Origin: Azospira sp. I13
Lineage (GTDB): Bacteria > Pseudomonadota > Gammaproteobacteria > Burkholderiales > Rhodocyclaceae
Assembly: GCF_003112695.1 (NCBI RefSeq)
Contig: NZ_BFBP01000003.1
Coordinates: 132,623 to 196,622, forward strand
Length of the DNA stretch: 64,000 nt
Direction of reading: 5' to 3'
The notes under the pieces were generated by a model. The model ran no database searches. It saw only the letters and a program-made list of their open reading frames with translations, and was not told the DNA's origin. The position numbers and the translations under genes were made by a program. Below, piece by piece: positions 37,880 through 45,414 of this stretch; the stretch's first letter is position 1, and every line of letters begins with the position of its first letter.

Positions 37880-38718
37880 AACCGTTGCAGACAGCCCAGG
37901 TCATCGCCGCCGTGCACCACCTGCCTTCCTTGCCCGCCGTGGTGGTGGAGCTGCTGGAGTCGGTGGATCGGGAAGACGTCAACGCCGAGGCCCTGGCCGA
38001 CAAGATCGCCCTGGATCAGGCCCTGGCGGCCCGGGCCCTGAAGGTGGCCAACTCGCCTTTCTATGGCCTGCAGAGTAAGGTCGCCACCATTCAGGACGCG
38101 ACGGTGATCCTCGGCCTGCGCCAGGTGCGCTCCCTGGTTACCGCTGCGGCCGTCACCGGTGCCTTCTCCTTTTCCTCCGCCAGCTGGTTTGATCCGCGGC
38201 GCTTCTGGCAGCACTGCGTCGGCGTCGCCCTGTGCGCCCGGGCCCTGGCTGCCGAAGTCGGTTTGTCGGAGGATGGCGCCTTCACCGCCGGCCTGCTTCA
38301 CGACATCGGGCGCCTCGTCCTCGTCACCTGTTTTCCCGAGGAATACCGGCAGGTCGCCCTGTACCGTAAAAAGCACGACTGCTACCCCCTGACTGCCGAG
38401 CGGGACATTCTTGGCCTCGACCACGCCACCGTCGGCAAGGCCCTGGCGGAGCGCTGGCGCTTCGCGCCGGCCATCCAGGAGGCGGTGGCCCTGCACCATG
38501 CCCCGGATGAGGTGACCGGCGATTCCCTGGCGGGCATCGTCCATGTGGCCGACGTGATGGCCCATGCCCTGGACCTTTGCCCCCGGGATGATGAATTGGT
38601 GCCGGCCCTCTCCTCCGTTGCCTGGAACCGCCTGGGCATTACCTGGCCCCGTTTCAAGGAGCTGCTGGTGGAGGTGGAAGACCAGTTCGAGGATGTCTGC
38701 GCCGCCCTCAACATCTAG
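37876..38718 (+). CDS. HDOD domain protein
   Basis: 280 residues, almost all one HDOD domain: LPSLPAVVVELLES, then KVANSPFYGLQSKVATIQDATVILGLRQVR. A partial HD-like motif is seen at AGLLHDIGRL, followed by HHAPDE. HDOD proteins are signalling scaffolds related to HD phosphohydrolases; some retain catalysis, most are not shown to. It is the last gene of the run that starts at ispD. It could bind c-di-GMP enzymes encoded upstream; this is inference from position. Confidence 0.88.
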   Translation: MKPLQTAQVIAAVHHLPSLPAVVVELLESVDREDVNAEALADKIALDQALAARALKVANSPFYGLQSKVATIQDATVILGLRQVRSLVTAAAVTGAFSFSSASWFDPRRFWQHCVGVALCARALAAEVGLSEDGAFTAGLLHDIGRLVLVTCFPEEYRQVALYRKKHDCYPLTAERDILGLDHATVGKALAERWRFAPAIQEAVALHHAPDEVTGDSLAGIVHVADVMAHALDLCPRDDELVPALSSVAWNRLGITWPRFKELLVEVEDQFEDVCAALNI

Positions 38719-38824
38719 GGCAGGGGCGGCCGGCCCATGACGCCGGGTTTAGCCGATATCAAGGACGGCGGCGGGAAAGGTTGGGTAGTCTGCCCGGCAT
38801 CTTGACCGCCGCCTGGGATTCCCC

Positions 38825-39541
38825 GTGTCCTTTACGCCCCACGAAATCGCCCTGTTGAAGTCCTCCCGCCTCTTCGATGGGCTGGCGGGAACGCCCCGTT
38901 TTGCGGAGTTGCTGGCCCGTCCCGAGAGCCGCCTGCAGGTTGCCGAGAATGCCTGCTTCCTGGAGCGGGGGGACCGTTCTCCCGGCCTGCACATCCTGGT
39001 CCATGGTTCGGTGGAACTCTTCTTCTGCAATGCCGAAGGGGAGGAGAAGGTCCTCCACTTCATCAAGTCCGGCGAGACCCTGGCGGAAGAGACGGTCAGC
39101 GATGGCCGGCCCATCAACTACTGGGCCCGCACCCTGACCCCCACCGTCATGCTGCGCATTCCGCCCGCCGATATCCTTTACTGGATGGATGAGTCCTGGC
39201 CGTTTGCCGAGCGCTTCCTGCGCCTCGTCTCCGAGCGCATCTGCCTGCTCTACGCCGATGTGGTGACCTTCTATTCCAAGACCGCCGTACAGCGCCTTGC
39301 CTGCTACCTCATCTGCGGCTTTGAGACTTCGCGCCTGACCCTCAAGGATTCCCTCAACCTTTCCATTCCGGTGCCCAAGAAGAACCTGGCCTCCCGCCTC
39401 AGCATCAGCCAGACCCACCTCTCCCGAGCCCTGCGGGACCTGACGGAGCGGGGGCTGATCAGCCAGGACGGCAATCGCCTGCAAGTGGTCAATGTGGAAG
39501 GCTTGGCCGAATACGTCTGCCCCCACGGCTGCGATTTGTAA
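38825..39541 (+). CDS. Crp/Fnr family transcriptional regulator
   Basis: 238 residues: a cyclic-nucleotide-binding-like beta-barrel (about 15-135), a dimerisation helix, and a winged helix with KKNLASRLSISQTHLSRALR (about 180-198) as recognition helix. It lacks the N-terminal cysteines of FNR. The very C-terminus is CPHGCDL, two cysteines in an unusual position. GTG start. It lies 106 bp after the HDOD gene and its ligand and targets are unknown. DNR or an orphan Crp-type regulator are alternatives. Confidence 0.85.
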   Translation: MSFTPHEIALLKSSRLFDGLAGTPRFAELLARPESRLQVAENACFLERGDRSPGLHILVHGSVELFFCNAEGEEKVLHFIKSGETLAEETVSDGRPINYWARTLTPTVMLRIPPADILYWMDESWPFAERFLRLVSERICLLYADVVTFYSKTAVQRLACYLICGFETSRLTLKDSLNLSIPVPKKNLASRLSISQTHLSRALRDLTERGLISQDGNRLQVVNVEGLAEYVCPHGCDL

Positions 39542-40037
39542 GCGGCAGACGGCTCTGTCGGGCAAAAATACCCGGAGGAGTGGCCGGAACGATGCCTGGA
39601 AAGGCAATAAGGACGCCACTCTCCGTTGCCATGCCCCAGAGCGCCAGGCAGGGCGCGGTGTTCCGGGCATGTGCCCGTCCCTGCTGCCTAAGCGGCCGAT
39701 TCTGGGGGGGGTTTGGGTACAACTGGGGCGTTTGGGGTAGGGGGCTGAGCCCCGTTAGCGGCTGGACGTTGCCGCAGTCCGCGGCACCTGCGACATTCTG
39801 TGGTGTTCCGCCGTATTCCAAGCAGGTGAGGGCGATGGCGCGATGGCCCCGGGAGAACGGCCGCAAGGAAAATTTCAGGATCTGCACCGCAGCAATGCGC
39901 CACAGCAACCACGCGTCAACGCTGGGGAAGTCGGGAACTACGAGGGAAAAACGAAGAAGTGCGGGGCGAAGAAGTGCGGGGAGAAGAGTCGCTGGGCGAA
40001 TAAACGCCGGATGAATAAGCGCCGAGGGAAGAGGCGC
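39542..40037. other. 496-bp gap without a recognisable gene
   Basis: No open frame on either strand has family features or good start signals. Purine-rich direct repeats are found near 39952-39981. No tRNA-like fold was recognised. It could hold a small RNA, but nothing specific supports one. Confidence 0.5.
39952..39981. repeat. 15-bp direct repeat
   Basis: CGAAGAAGTGCGGGG occurs twice back to back, without mismatch, in the gap between the Crp/Fnr and NlpC genes. Confidence 0.7.
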
Positions 40038-40039
40038 TT
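40017..40039 (-). terminator. Hairpin at the end of the NlpC/P60 gene
   Basis: Stem AAGCGCC/GGCGCTT with a 9-nt loop; its upstream arm covers the stop codon. On the minus strand it continues ATTCATCC, so the T-run is weak. Confidence 0.45.
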
Positions 40040-40556
40040 ACTGCTCGGCGATACGGCGGGCGCCGTTGTAGCGGGAAACCCAGTAGCTCTGGCGCATGTC
40101 TTCCACCCGCACCTCGCCACCGGGGCGGGGAGAATGGACGAACTGGTTGTTGCCCAGATAGATGCCAACGTGGGAGAAGGCGCGGCGCATGGTGTTGAAG
40201 AAGACGAGGTCGCCGGGCTTGAGGTCATTTTCGGCGACCTGCTTGCCGACCTGGCTCATTTCCTTGGCGGTGCGGGGCAGCACCAGACCCACGGATTCCC
40301 GGAAGACGTGGCGAACGAAGCCACTGCAATCCAGACCGGAATCGGGATCACTGCCGCCGCGCACGTAACGTACGCCAACGAACTCCAGCCCCTTGATGAT
40401 CAGGTCCTGGACGCCGCTGGTATAGCGTTGGAAAAAGGTGGGTTCCTCCCCGCGTTGCTCTCCCTTGTACTCCTGCGCTACGGCAGGGCTGGCGATTGCC
40501 AGAAGCCCGATGCCTAGGGCCAGAAGGGAAGCTGCGAGCTGTTTTTTATTCAGCAT
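40038..40556 (-). CDS. NlpC/P60 peptidoglycan endopeptidase
   Basis: Cell-wall hydrolase cutting D-Glu-diaminopimelate bonds in stem peptides. The 172 residues begin with a signal peptide (LLALGIGLLAIASPAVA, cut after AVA). The catalytic set is complete: Cys77 in LDCSGFVR, His129 in SHVGIYLG and a third polar residue, His141. The size equals the small Spr/MepS-type enzymes, without the lipobox of MepS. The start follows from the signal peptide; a much longer open frame upstream is antisense to the next gene. There is no clear Shine-Dalgarno. Confidence 0.92.
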   Translation of the reverse strand: MLNKKQLAASLLALGIGLLAIASPAVAQEYKGEQRGEEPTFFQRYTSGVQDLIIKGLEFVGVRYVRGGSDPDSGLDCSGFVRHVFRESVGLVLPRTAKEMSQVGKQVAENDLKPGDLVFFNTMRRAFSHVGIYLGNNQFVHSPRPGGEVRVEDMRQSYWVSRYNGARRIAEQ

Positions 40557-40645
40557 GGGGCCGAACTTTATTTGAAAATCAGCCAGTTGTAAACCTAAGG
40601 TCATATACGGACAACCTGGTTGAAACACTCCGCCAGCACCTCGTC

Positions 40646-40673
40646 TTGAGGCCGCGTGGCGGCTGGTTATAAT
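40646..40673 (+). promoter_or_regulatory. Sigma-70-type promoter for the response regulator gene
   Basis: TTGAGG (40646-40651) and a perfect TATAAT (40668-40673) with 16 bp between them, about 95 bp before the response regulator start. Confidence 0.6.
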
Positions 40674-40766
40674 GGCCGCCAGCCGCCCGGCCGTGCAGGG
40701 GCCGGGTTTCCCGGCCTGCCTGCCCCAGGTTGCGGTTTTGTCCGCGCCAAAATCAAGGATGCCGTC

Positions 40767-41948
40767 ATGAGCACCGAGCAGAATCCCGAATCCCGTCCCC
40801 GTTTGCTGATCGTGGACGACTCCCGCATGGTGCGGGCTTCCATCATCAAGCATCTGAAAGGCCTCTACGACATTCGGGAGGAGGGCGACGGCGAGGCCGC
40901 CTGGCAGACCCTGGTGCTGGATCACCATATTGATGCGGTGATTTCCGACCTCAGCATGCCGGTCATGGACGGCTTCGGCTTGCTGGAACGCATTCGCAAC
41001 GCCCGGGTGGCCCGCCTGCGCCAGATGCCGGTGATCATGATTTCCGGCGAAGAAAACGAAGAAGCCCGGGACAAGGCCAAGGCCCTGGGGGCCAATGATT
41101 TCATCACCAAGGGCATCGGTACCGCCGAACTGCAGGTACGGGTGGAGTCCCTGGTTCGCCTGGGTCGGGCCCAGCAGGCCCTGGAAGCAGGCCAGACCCA
41201 GCAGCTGCGGGACGCCCAGACCGGCCTGTTCTCCCGCGCCTATCTGCAAAGCCAGACCGAACAGGCCCTGTCGCTGGGGCATCGGCAGAATTCCCCCTTG
41301 AGTGTCCTGCTGCTCGGTTTCGACGATCTGGAGCGTTACACCACCCAGTATGGCGGTGCGATGGTGGACAAACTGCAGGAGCGCTTCGCCAAGCTGCTCG
41401 CCGGCAATATCCGTAAGGAAGACAGCCTCGGCCATTTCAGCGACACCACCTTTGCCATCGTTTCCCCCGGCACCACCGGCGCAGCCAGCCTGGCCTTCGC
41501 CAACCGGCTGCGGGGCGCCGTGGCGGCTGCCAACATTGCCATCCATGGCCAGCGTCTGCCCCTGACCATCAGCGTTGGCCTCGCCAATTTCCCTGCCGAC
41601 GGCGAACTGGCTGCGGATGCCCTGCTGGCCCGGGCAGAGGAGCGGCTGGCTACAGTGGTCGCCGGTGGCGGCAATCAGGCCCTCGGCCCAGCGCCGGCGG
41701 CTGTGGTGCCGGTTCCCCGGGCCGCAGGTCCGAGTCTGGATAATGCCTTGGCCCTGTTGGCGGCCGGCAAGCAGGCAGAGTTGCGCGCCCAGGCCCCGGC
41801 ATTGGCAAAAGCGCTTTATCCCCTCCTAAGCTTTCTTAATTATGAATTACAATATGGGATTCCCATGGCCGACCTGGAGCGCAAGCTGGGGGCGGAAACA
41901 GGGGAACGCGACCCAGGTGGGGGCGCGCCAAGCGGTAACCAAGAATAA
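40767..41948 (+). CDS. Response regulator with degenerate GGDEF domain
   Basis: 393 residues. The receiver domain (about 12-130) is intact, with VDDSR acidic residues, phospho-Asp61 in ISDLSMPVMDG and the conserved Lys in ITKGIG. The second domain (about 145-300) follows the GGDEF fold (QTGLFSRAYL, LTISVGLANFP) but has FSDTTF where GGDEF should be and no substrate-binding Asn/Asp set. It is therefore a non-catalytic output, perhaps a nucleotide or protein binder. An Ala/Pro-rich segment and a short helix end the protein. A good promoter precedes it; no histidine kinase is adjacent. Confidence 0.85.
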   Translation: MSTEQNPESRPRLLIVDDSRMVRASIIKHLKGLYDIREEGDGEAAWQTLVLDHHIDAVISDLSMPVMDGFGLLERIRNARVARLRQMPVIMISGEENEEARDKAKALGANDFITKGIGTAELQVRVESLVRLGRAQQALEAGQTQQLRDAQTGLFSRAYLQSQTEQALSLGHRQNSPLSVLLLGFDDLERYTTQYGGAMVDKLQERFAKLLAGNIRKEDSLGHFSDTTFAIVSPGTTGAASLAFANRLRGAVAAANIAIHGQRLPLTISVGLANFPADGELAADALLARAEERLATVVAGGGNQALGPAPAAVVPVPRAAGPSLDNALALLAAGKQAELRAQAPALAKALYPLLSFLNYELQYGIPMADLERKLGAETGERDPGGGAPSGNQE

Positions 41949-42025
41949 TCCGAGATCAGCCTCGCCACCGATACAAACATAACCATGTAGTGCAGGACGC
42001 AAACGCAAGAGTAAGAGGGAGCTTT

Positions 42026-43918
42026 ATGACCAGCTACAAAGAGTTTCATCGTCATTCCATCGAACAACCGGAAGCCTTCTGGGGCGAGCAGGCCCAGCTG
42101 ATCGACTGGCACAAGCCTTTCGACCAGGTCTGTGATTACTCCCGCCCGCCGTTTGCCAAGTGGTTCGTCGGTGGCCAGACCAACCTGTGCTACAACGCCG
42201 TTGACCGTCACGCCAAGACCCGTCCCAACGACAACGCCCTGATCTTCATCTCCACTGAAACCGACGTGGAGAAGGTCTACTCCTTCGCCGAGCTGCAGCG
42301 CGAAGTCGAGCGCATGGCCGCCATTTATCAGAGCCTGGGTGTTACGAAGGGCGACCGCGTCCTGATCTACATGCCCATGATTGCCGAAGCCTGCTTCGCC
42401 ATCCTGGCCTGTGCCCGTATCGGTGCCATCCACTCCGTGGTCTTCGGCGGCTTCGCCTCCGGCTCCCTGGCTACCCGCATTGATGATGCCAAGCCGGTAC
42501 TGATCGTCTCCTCCGACGCCGGTATGCGCGGCGGCAAGGCTGTCCCCTACAAGCACCTGCTGGATGACGCCATCAACCAGGCCGAGCACAAGCCCGGCAA
42601 GGTGCTGATGGTGGATCGTGGTCTGGACAAGGAATTCAACAAGGTCGAAGGCCGCGACGTGGATTACGCCACCCTGCGCGCCCAGTTCATGGATGCCCAA
42701 GTGCCCGTGACCTGGGTGGAGTCCTCCGACCCCTCCTACATCCTGTATACCTCCGGTACCACCGGCAAGCCCAAGGGCGTGCAGCGTGACACCGGCGGCT
42801 ACGCCGTGGCCCTGGCGTCCTCCATCAAGCACATCTACTGCGGCAAGCCCGGCGAGACCTTCTTCTCCACCTCCGACATCGGCTGGGTGGTGGGTCACTC
42901 CTACATCATCTACGGCCCCCTGATCGGCGGCATGGCCACCATCATGTACGAAGGCACCCCGATCCGTCCGGATGCCGGCATCTGGTGGCAGATCGTCGAG
43001 AAGTTCAAGGTCAATGTGATGTTCTCCGCCCCCACTGCTGCCCGGGTGCTGAAGAAGCACGACCCCGCCTTCCTGCACAAGTACGACCTCTCCAGCCTCA
43101 AGCACCTGTTCCTGGCCGGCGAGCCCCTGGACCAGCCGACCCATGAGTGGATCATGGGCGAACTGAAGCTGCCGGTGATCGACAACTACTGGCAGACCGA
43201 AACCGGCTGGCCCATGCTGTCCACCGTGCGCGGCGTCGAAGATACCAAGATCAAGTACGGCACCCCGTCCTTCCCGGTGTACGGCTACGACGTTCGCATC
43301 TTCCGCGAAGATGGCTCCGAGTGCGACGCCAACGAGAAGGGCATCCTGGGCGTCGTGCCGCCCCTGCCTCCCGGCTGTCTCTCCACCGTCTGGGGTGACG
43401 ACGAGCGTTTCGTGAACACCTACTTCAGCCTGTTCAAGGACCCGCTGGTTTATTCCTCCTACGACTGGGCCATCAAGGACGACGAGGGTTACCACTTCAT
43501 CCTGGGCCGCACCGACGACGTCATCAACGTCGCCGGCCACCGTCTCGGCACCCGTGAAATCGAGGAGGCTGTTCAAGGTCACCCCGCCGTGGCCGAAGTG
43601 GCCGTGGTCGGTGTGAACGATGCCCTGAAGGGGCAGCTGCCCGTGGCTTTCGCCGTCGTCAAGGACGCTTCCAAGATCGCTACCCCCGAACTGGTGGCCG
43701 CTTTGGAGAAGGAAGTGATGAAGAAGGTGGACGAGACCCTGGGCGCTATCGCCCGTCCCGGCCGCGTGTACTTCATCTCCGGCCTGCCCAAGACCCGTTC
43801 CGGCAAGCTGCTTCGCCGTTCCATCCAGGCCCTGGCCGAAGGCCGGGATCCGGGCGACCTCACCACCATCGAGGACCCCACCGCCCTGGAGCAGATCAAG
43901 GCCGCCCTGAACGCCTGA
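42026..43918 (+). CDS. prpE: Propionyl-CoA synthetase
   Basis: AMP-forming ligase making propionyl-CoA from propionate, ATP and CoA, for the 2-methylcitrate pathway. The 630-residue product is in the acetyl-CoA synthetase family: N-terminal ACAS domain (SYKEFHRHSIEQPEAFW), nucleotide loop YTSGTTGKPKGV, YWQTETGWP, hinge GRTDDVINVAGHRLGT, and the acetylatable catalytic Lys in KTRSGKLLRR. PrpE-specific wording such as WWQIVEKFKVNVMFSAPTA argues against acs. AGAGGGAG precedes the ATG at 42026. Other prp genes are absent here. Possible target of the Pat-like acetyltransferase at 24.5 kb. Confidence 0.93.
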   Translation: MTSYKEFHRHSIEQPEAFWGEQAQLIDWHKPFDQVCDYSRPPFAKWFVGGQTNLCYNAVDRHAKTRPNDNALIFISTETDVEKVYSFAELQREVERMAAIYQSLGVTKGDRVLIYMPMIAEACFAILACARIGAIHSVVFGGFASGSLATRIDDAKPVLIVSSDAGMRGGKAVPYKHLLDDAINQAEHKPGKVLMVDRGLDKEFNKVEGRDVDYATLRAQFMDAQVPVTWVESSDPSYILYTSGTTGKPKGVQRDTGGYAVALASSIKHIYCGKPGETFFSTSDIGWVVGHSYIIYGPLIGGMATIMYEGTPIRPDAGIWWQIVEKFKVNVMFSAPTAARVLKKHDPAFLHKYDLSSLKHLFLAGEPLDQPTHEWIMGELKLPVIDNYWQTETGWPMLSTVRGVEDTKIKYGTPSFPVYGYDVRIFREDGSECDANEKGILGVVPPLPPGCLSTVWGDDERFVNTYFSLFKDPLVYSSYDWAIKDDEGYHFILGRTDDVINVAGHRLGTREIEEAVQGHPAVAEVAVVGVNDALKGQLPVAFAVVKDASKIATPELVAALEKEVMKKVDETLGAIARPGRVYFISGLPKTRSGKLLRRSIQALAEGRDPGDLTTIEDPTALEQIKAALNA

Positions 43919-43939
43919 GCGCGTTTTCTGCATGCCTGA

Positions 43940-43978
43940 AAAAGGCCCGCTACCGAAAGGTGGCGGGCCTTTTGTTTT
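43940..43978 (+). terminator. Rho-independent terminator after prpE
   Basis: 14-bp stem around a GAAA loop (AAAGGCCCGC arm starting at 43941) followed by TTTTGTTTTG, 22 bp after the prpE stop. Confidence 0.9.
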
Positions 43979-44010
43979 GATGCCAATGCCGGCATCGGTG
44001 GTGGCCAATG

Positions 44011-44041
44011 AAAAAGGGCGAGGTTTTCACCTCGCCCTTCT
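44011..44041 (-). terminator. Rho-independent terminator after the aminotransferase gene
   Basis: 11-bp stem AAGGGCGAGGT/ACCTCGCCCTT around TTTC; on the minus strand it runs into five T residues, 26 bp after the aminotransferase stop. Confidence 0.88.
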
Positions 44042-44066
44042 GGCTAGTCGGAGCTAGTTAAGGCGA

Positions 44067-45275
44067 TCAGGCCTTGACGACGGCAGCAATGGCATCGACC
44101 ACGGCGTCGATGTTCTTGTTGTTCAGGGCGGCCAGGCAGATGCGGCCGGTGCCCACGGCGTAGATGCCGAACTCGTTGCGCAGCACATCCACCTGGGCGG
44201 AGGTGAGGCCGGTGTAGGAGAACATGCCGCGCTGCTTCACCACGAAGGAGAAGTCCTGGGCCACACCCTTGGCCTGGAGCTTGTCCACCAGGGCCACGCG
44301 CATGGCGCGGATGCGGTCGCGCATGCCGGCCAGCTCGTCTTCCCACATCTGGCGCAGTTCCGGGCTGGAGAGCACGGCTGCCACCACGGCGCCGCCGTGG
44401 GTGGGGGGATTGGAGTAGTTGGTGCGGATGACGCGCTTCACCTGGGACAGCACGCGACCGGCTTCTTCCTTGCTGGCGGTGACGATGGACAGGGCACCGA
44501 CACGCTCGCCGTAGAGGGAGAAGCTCTTGGAGAAGGAGCTGGAAACGAAGAATTGCAGGCCGGAGGCGGAGAAGGCACGCACAGCCACGGCGTCGGCATC
44601 GATACCGTCGGCGAAGCCCTGGTAGGCCATATCCAGGAAGGGCACCAGGCCCTTGGCCTTGCACACGTCCACCACTTCCTGCCACTGGGCGTCGGAGAGA
44701 TCGGCACCGGTGGGGTTATGGCAGCAGGCGTGCAGGATGATGACGGAACCGGCCGCCAGGCCTTCCAGACAGGACTTCATGCCGGCGAAGTTCACGCCGC
44801 GGGTGGCTGCATCGTAGTAGGGGTAGTTTTCCACCACGAAACCGGCGGATTCGAACAGGGCGCGGTGGTTTTCCCAGGAAGGATCGCTGATGTAAACCTT
44901 GGCGTTGGGGGAGAGGCGCTTGATGAAATCGGCACCGATCTTCAGGGCGCCGGTGCCACCCAGGGCTTCGGCGGTGATGACGCGACCAGCGGAGAGCAGC
45001 TCGGAGCCAGCGCCGAAGAGCAGGTTCTGCACGGCCTGGTTGTAGGCGTTGAGGCCTTCGATGGGCTGGTAGCCGCGGGCGGGCATAGCTTCCAGGCGAG
45101 CCTTTTCGGCAGCCTTGACGGCGGCCAGGAGGGGGATTTTGCCGTTGTCGTCGTAATAGACGCCGACGCCCAGATTAACCTTGGTAGCGCGGGTGTCGGC
45201 GTTGAACGCCTCGGTCAGACCAAGGATGGGGTCCCGCGGAGCCATCTCCACGGAGGCAAAGATCGACGAACTCAT
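44067..45275 (-). CDS. Aromatic/aspartate aminotransferase
   Basis: PLP enzyme of aminotransferase class I, subgroup of AspC/TyrB, 402 residues. It starts [21 protein letters not shown], like E. coli AspC/TyrB. PLP-site features are [22 protein letters not shown] and the Schiff-base Lys in [16 protein letters not shown]. The C-terminal [11 protein letters not shown] holds the carboxylate-binding Arg. AspC and TyrB cannot be told apart with certainty; TyrB (tyrosine, phenylalanine, aspartate) is slightly favoured. AGGAG lies 7 nt before the ATG. Divergent from uvrB. Confidence 0.9.
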   Translation of the reverse strand: MSSSIFASVEMAPRDPILGLTEAFNADTRATKVNLGVGVYYDDNGKIPLLAAVKAAEKARLEAMPARGYQPIEGLNAYNQAVQNLLFGAGSELLSAGRVITAEALGGTGALKIGADFIKRLSPNAKVYISDPSWENHRALFESAGFVVENYPYYDAATRGVNFAGMKSCLEGLAAGSVIILHACCHNPTGADLSDAQWQEVVDVCKAKGLVPFLDMAYQGFADGIDADAVAVRAFSASGLQFFVSSSFSKSFSLYGERVGALSIVTASKEEAGRVLSQVKRVIRTNYSNPPTHGGAVVAAVLSSPELRQMWEDELAGMRDRIRAMRVALVDKLQAKGVAQDFSFVVKQRGMFSYTGLTSAQVDVLRNEFGIYAVGTGRICLAALNNKNIDAVVDAIAAVVKA

Positions 45276-45352
45276 GCAATGCTCCTGTTGTGCCAGTCAT
45301 GCGGCGCTGCGCCATGCGCCTTGCCGCGAGTTGGTGAATAATGTGCGTACAC

Positions 45353-45394
45353 CTGCTGTTGCCGCCGTGCCACAGGCACTGTGGCGAACAGCAG
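45353..45394. promoter_or_regulatory. Nested inverted repeat in the aminotransferase/uvrB promoter region
   Basis: Outer arms CTGCTGTT (45353-45360) and AACAGCAG (45387-45394) flank the inner palindrome CCACAG-GCA-CTGTGG (45370-45384). The CTGT/ACAG half-sites recall LexA boxes, but no pair has the CTGT-N8-ACAG spacing. Confidence 0.4.
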
Positions 45395-45402
45395 ACGCAA
45401 CG

Positions 45403-45408
45403 GATAAT
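45403..45408 (+). promoter_or_regulatory. -10-like element abutting the uvrB start
   Basis: GATAAT ends 6 nt before the uvrB ATG, and there is no Shine-Dalgarno between. A leaderless transcript is possible. Confidence 0.4.
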
Positions 45409-45414
45409 TCTAAC

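Noticed and set aside
41840-44008. Minus-strand open frame of about 722 codons
   Set aside because: Antisense to prpE; no family features.
45353-45394. LexA box for uvrB
   Set aside because: CTGT and ACAG half-sites are present but none is spaced by 8 bp, so it is reported only as an inverted repeat.
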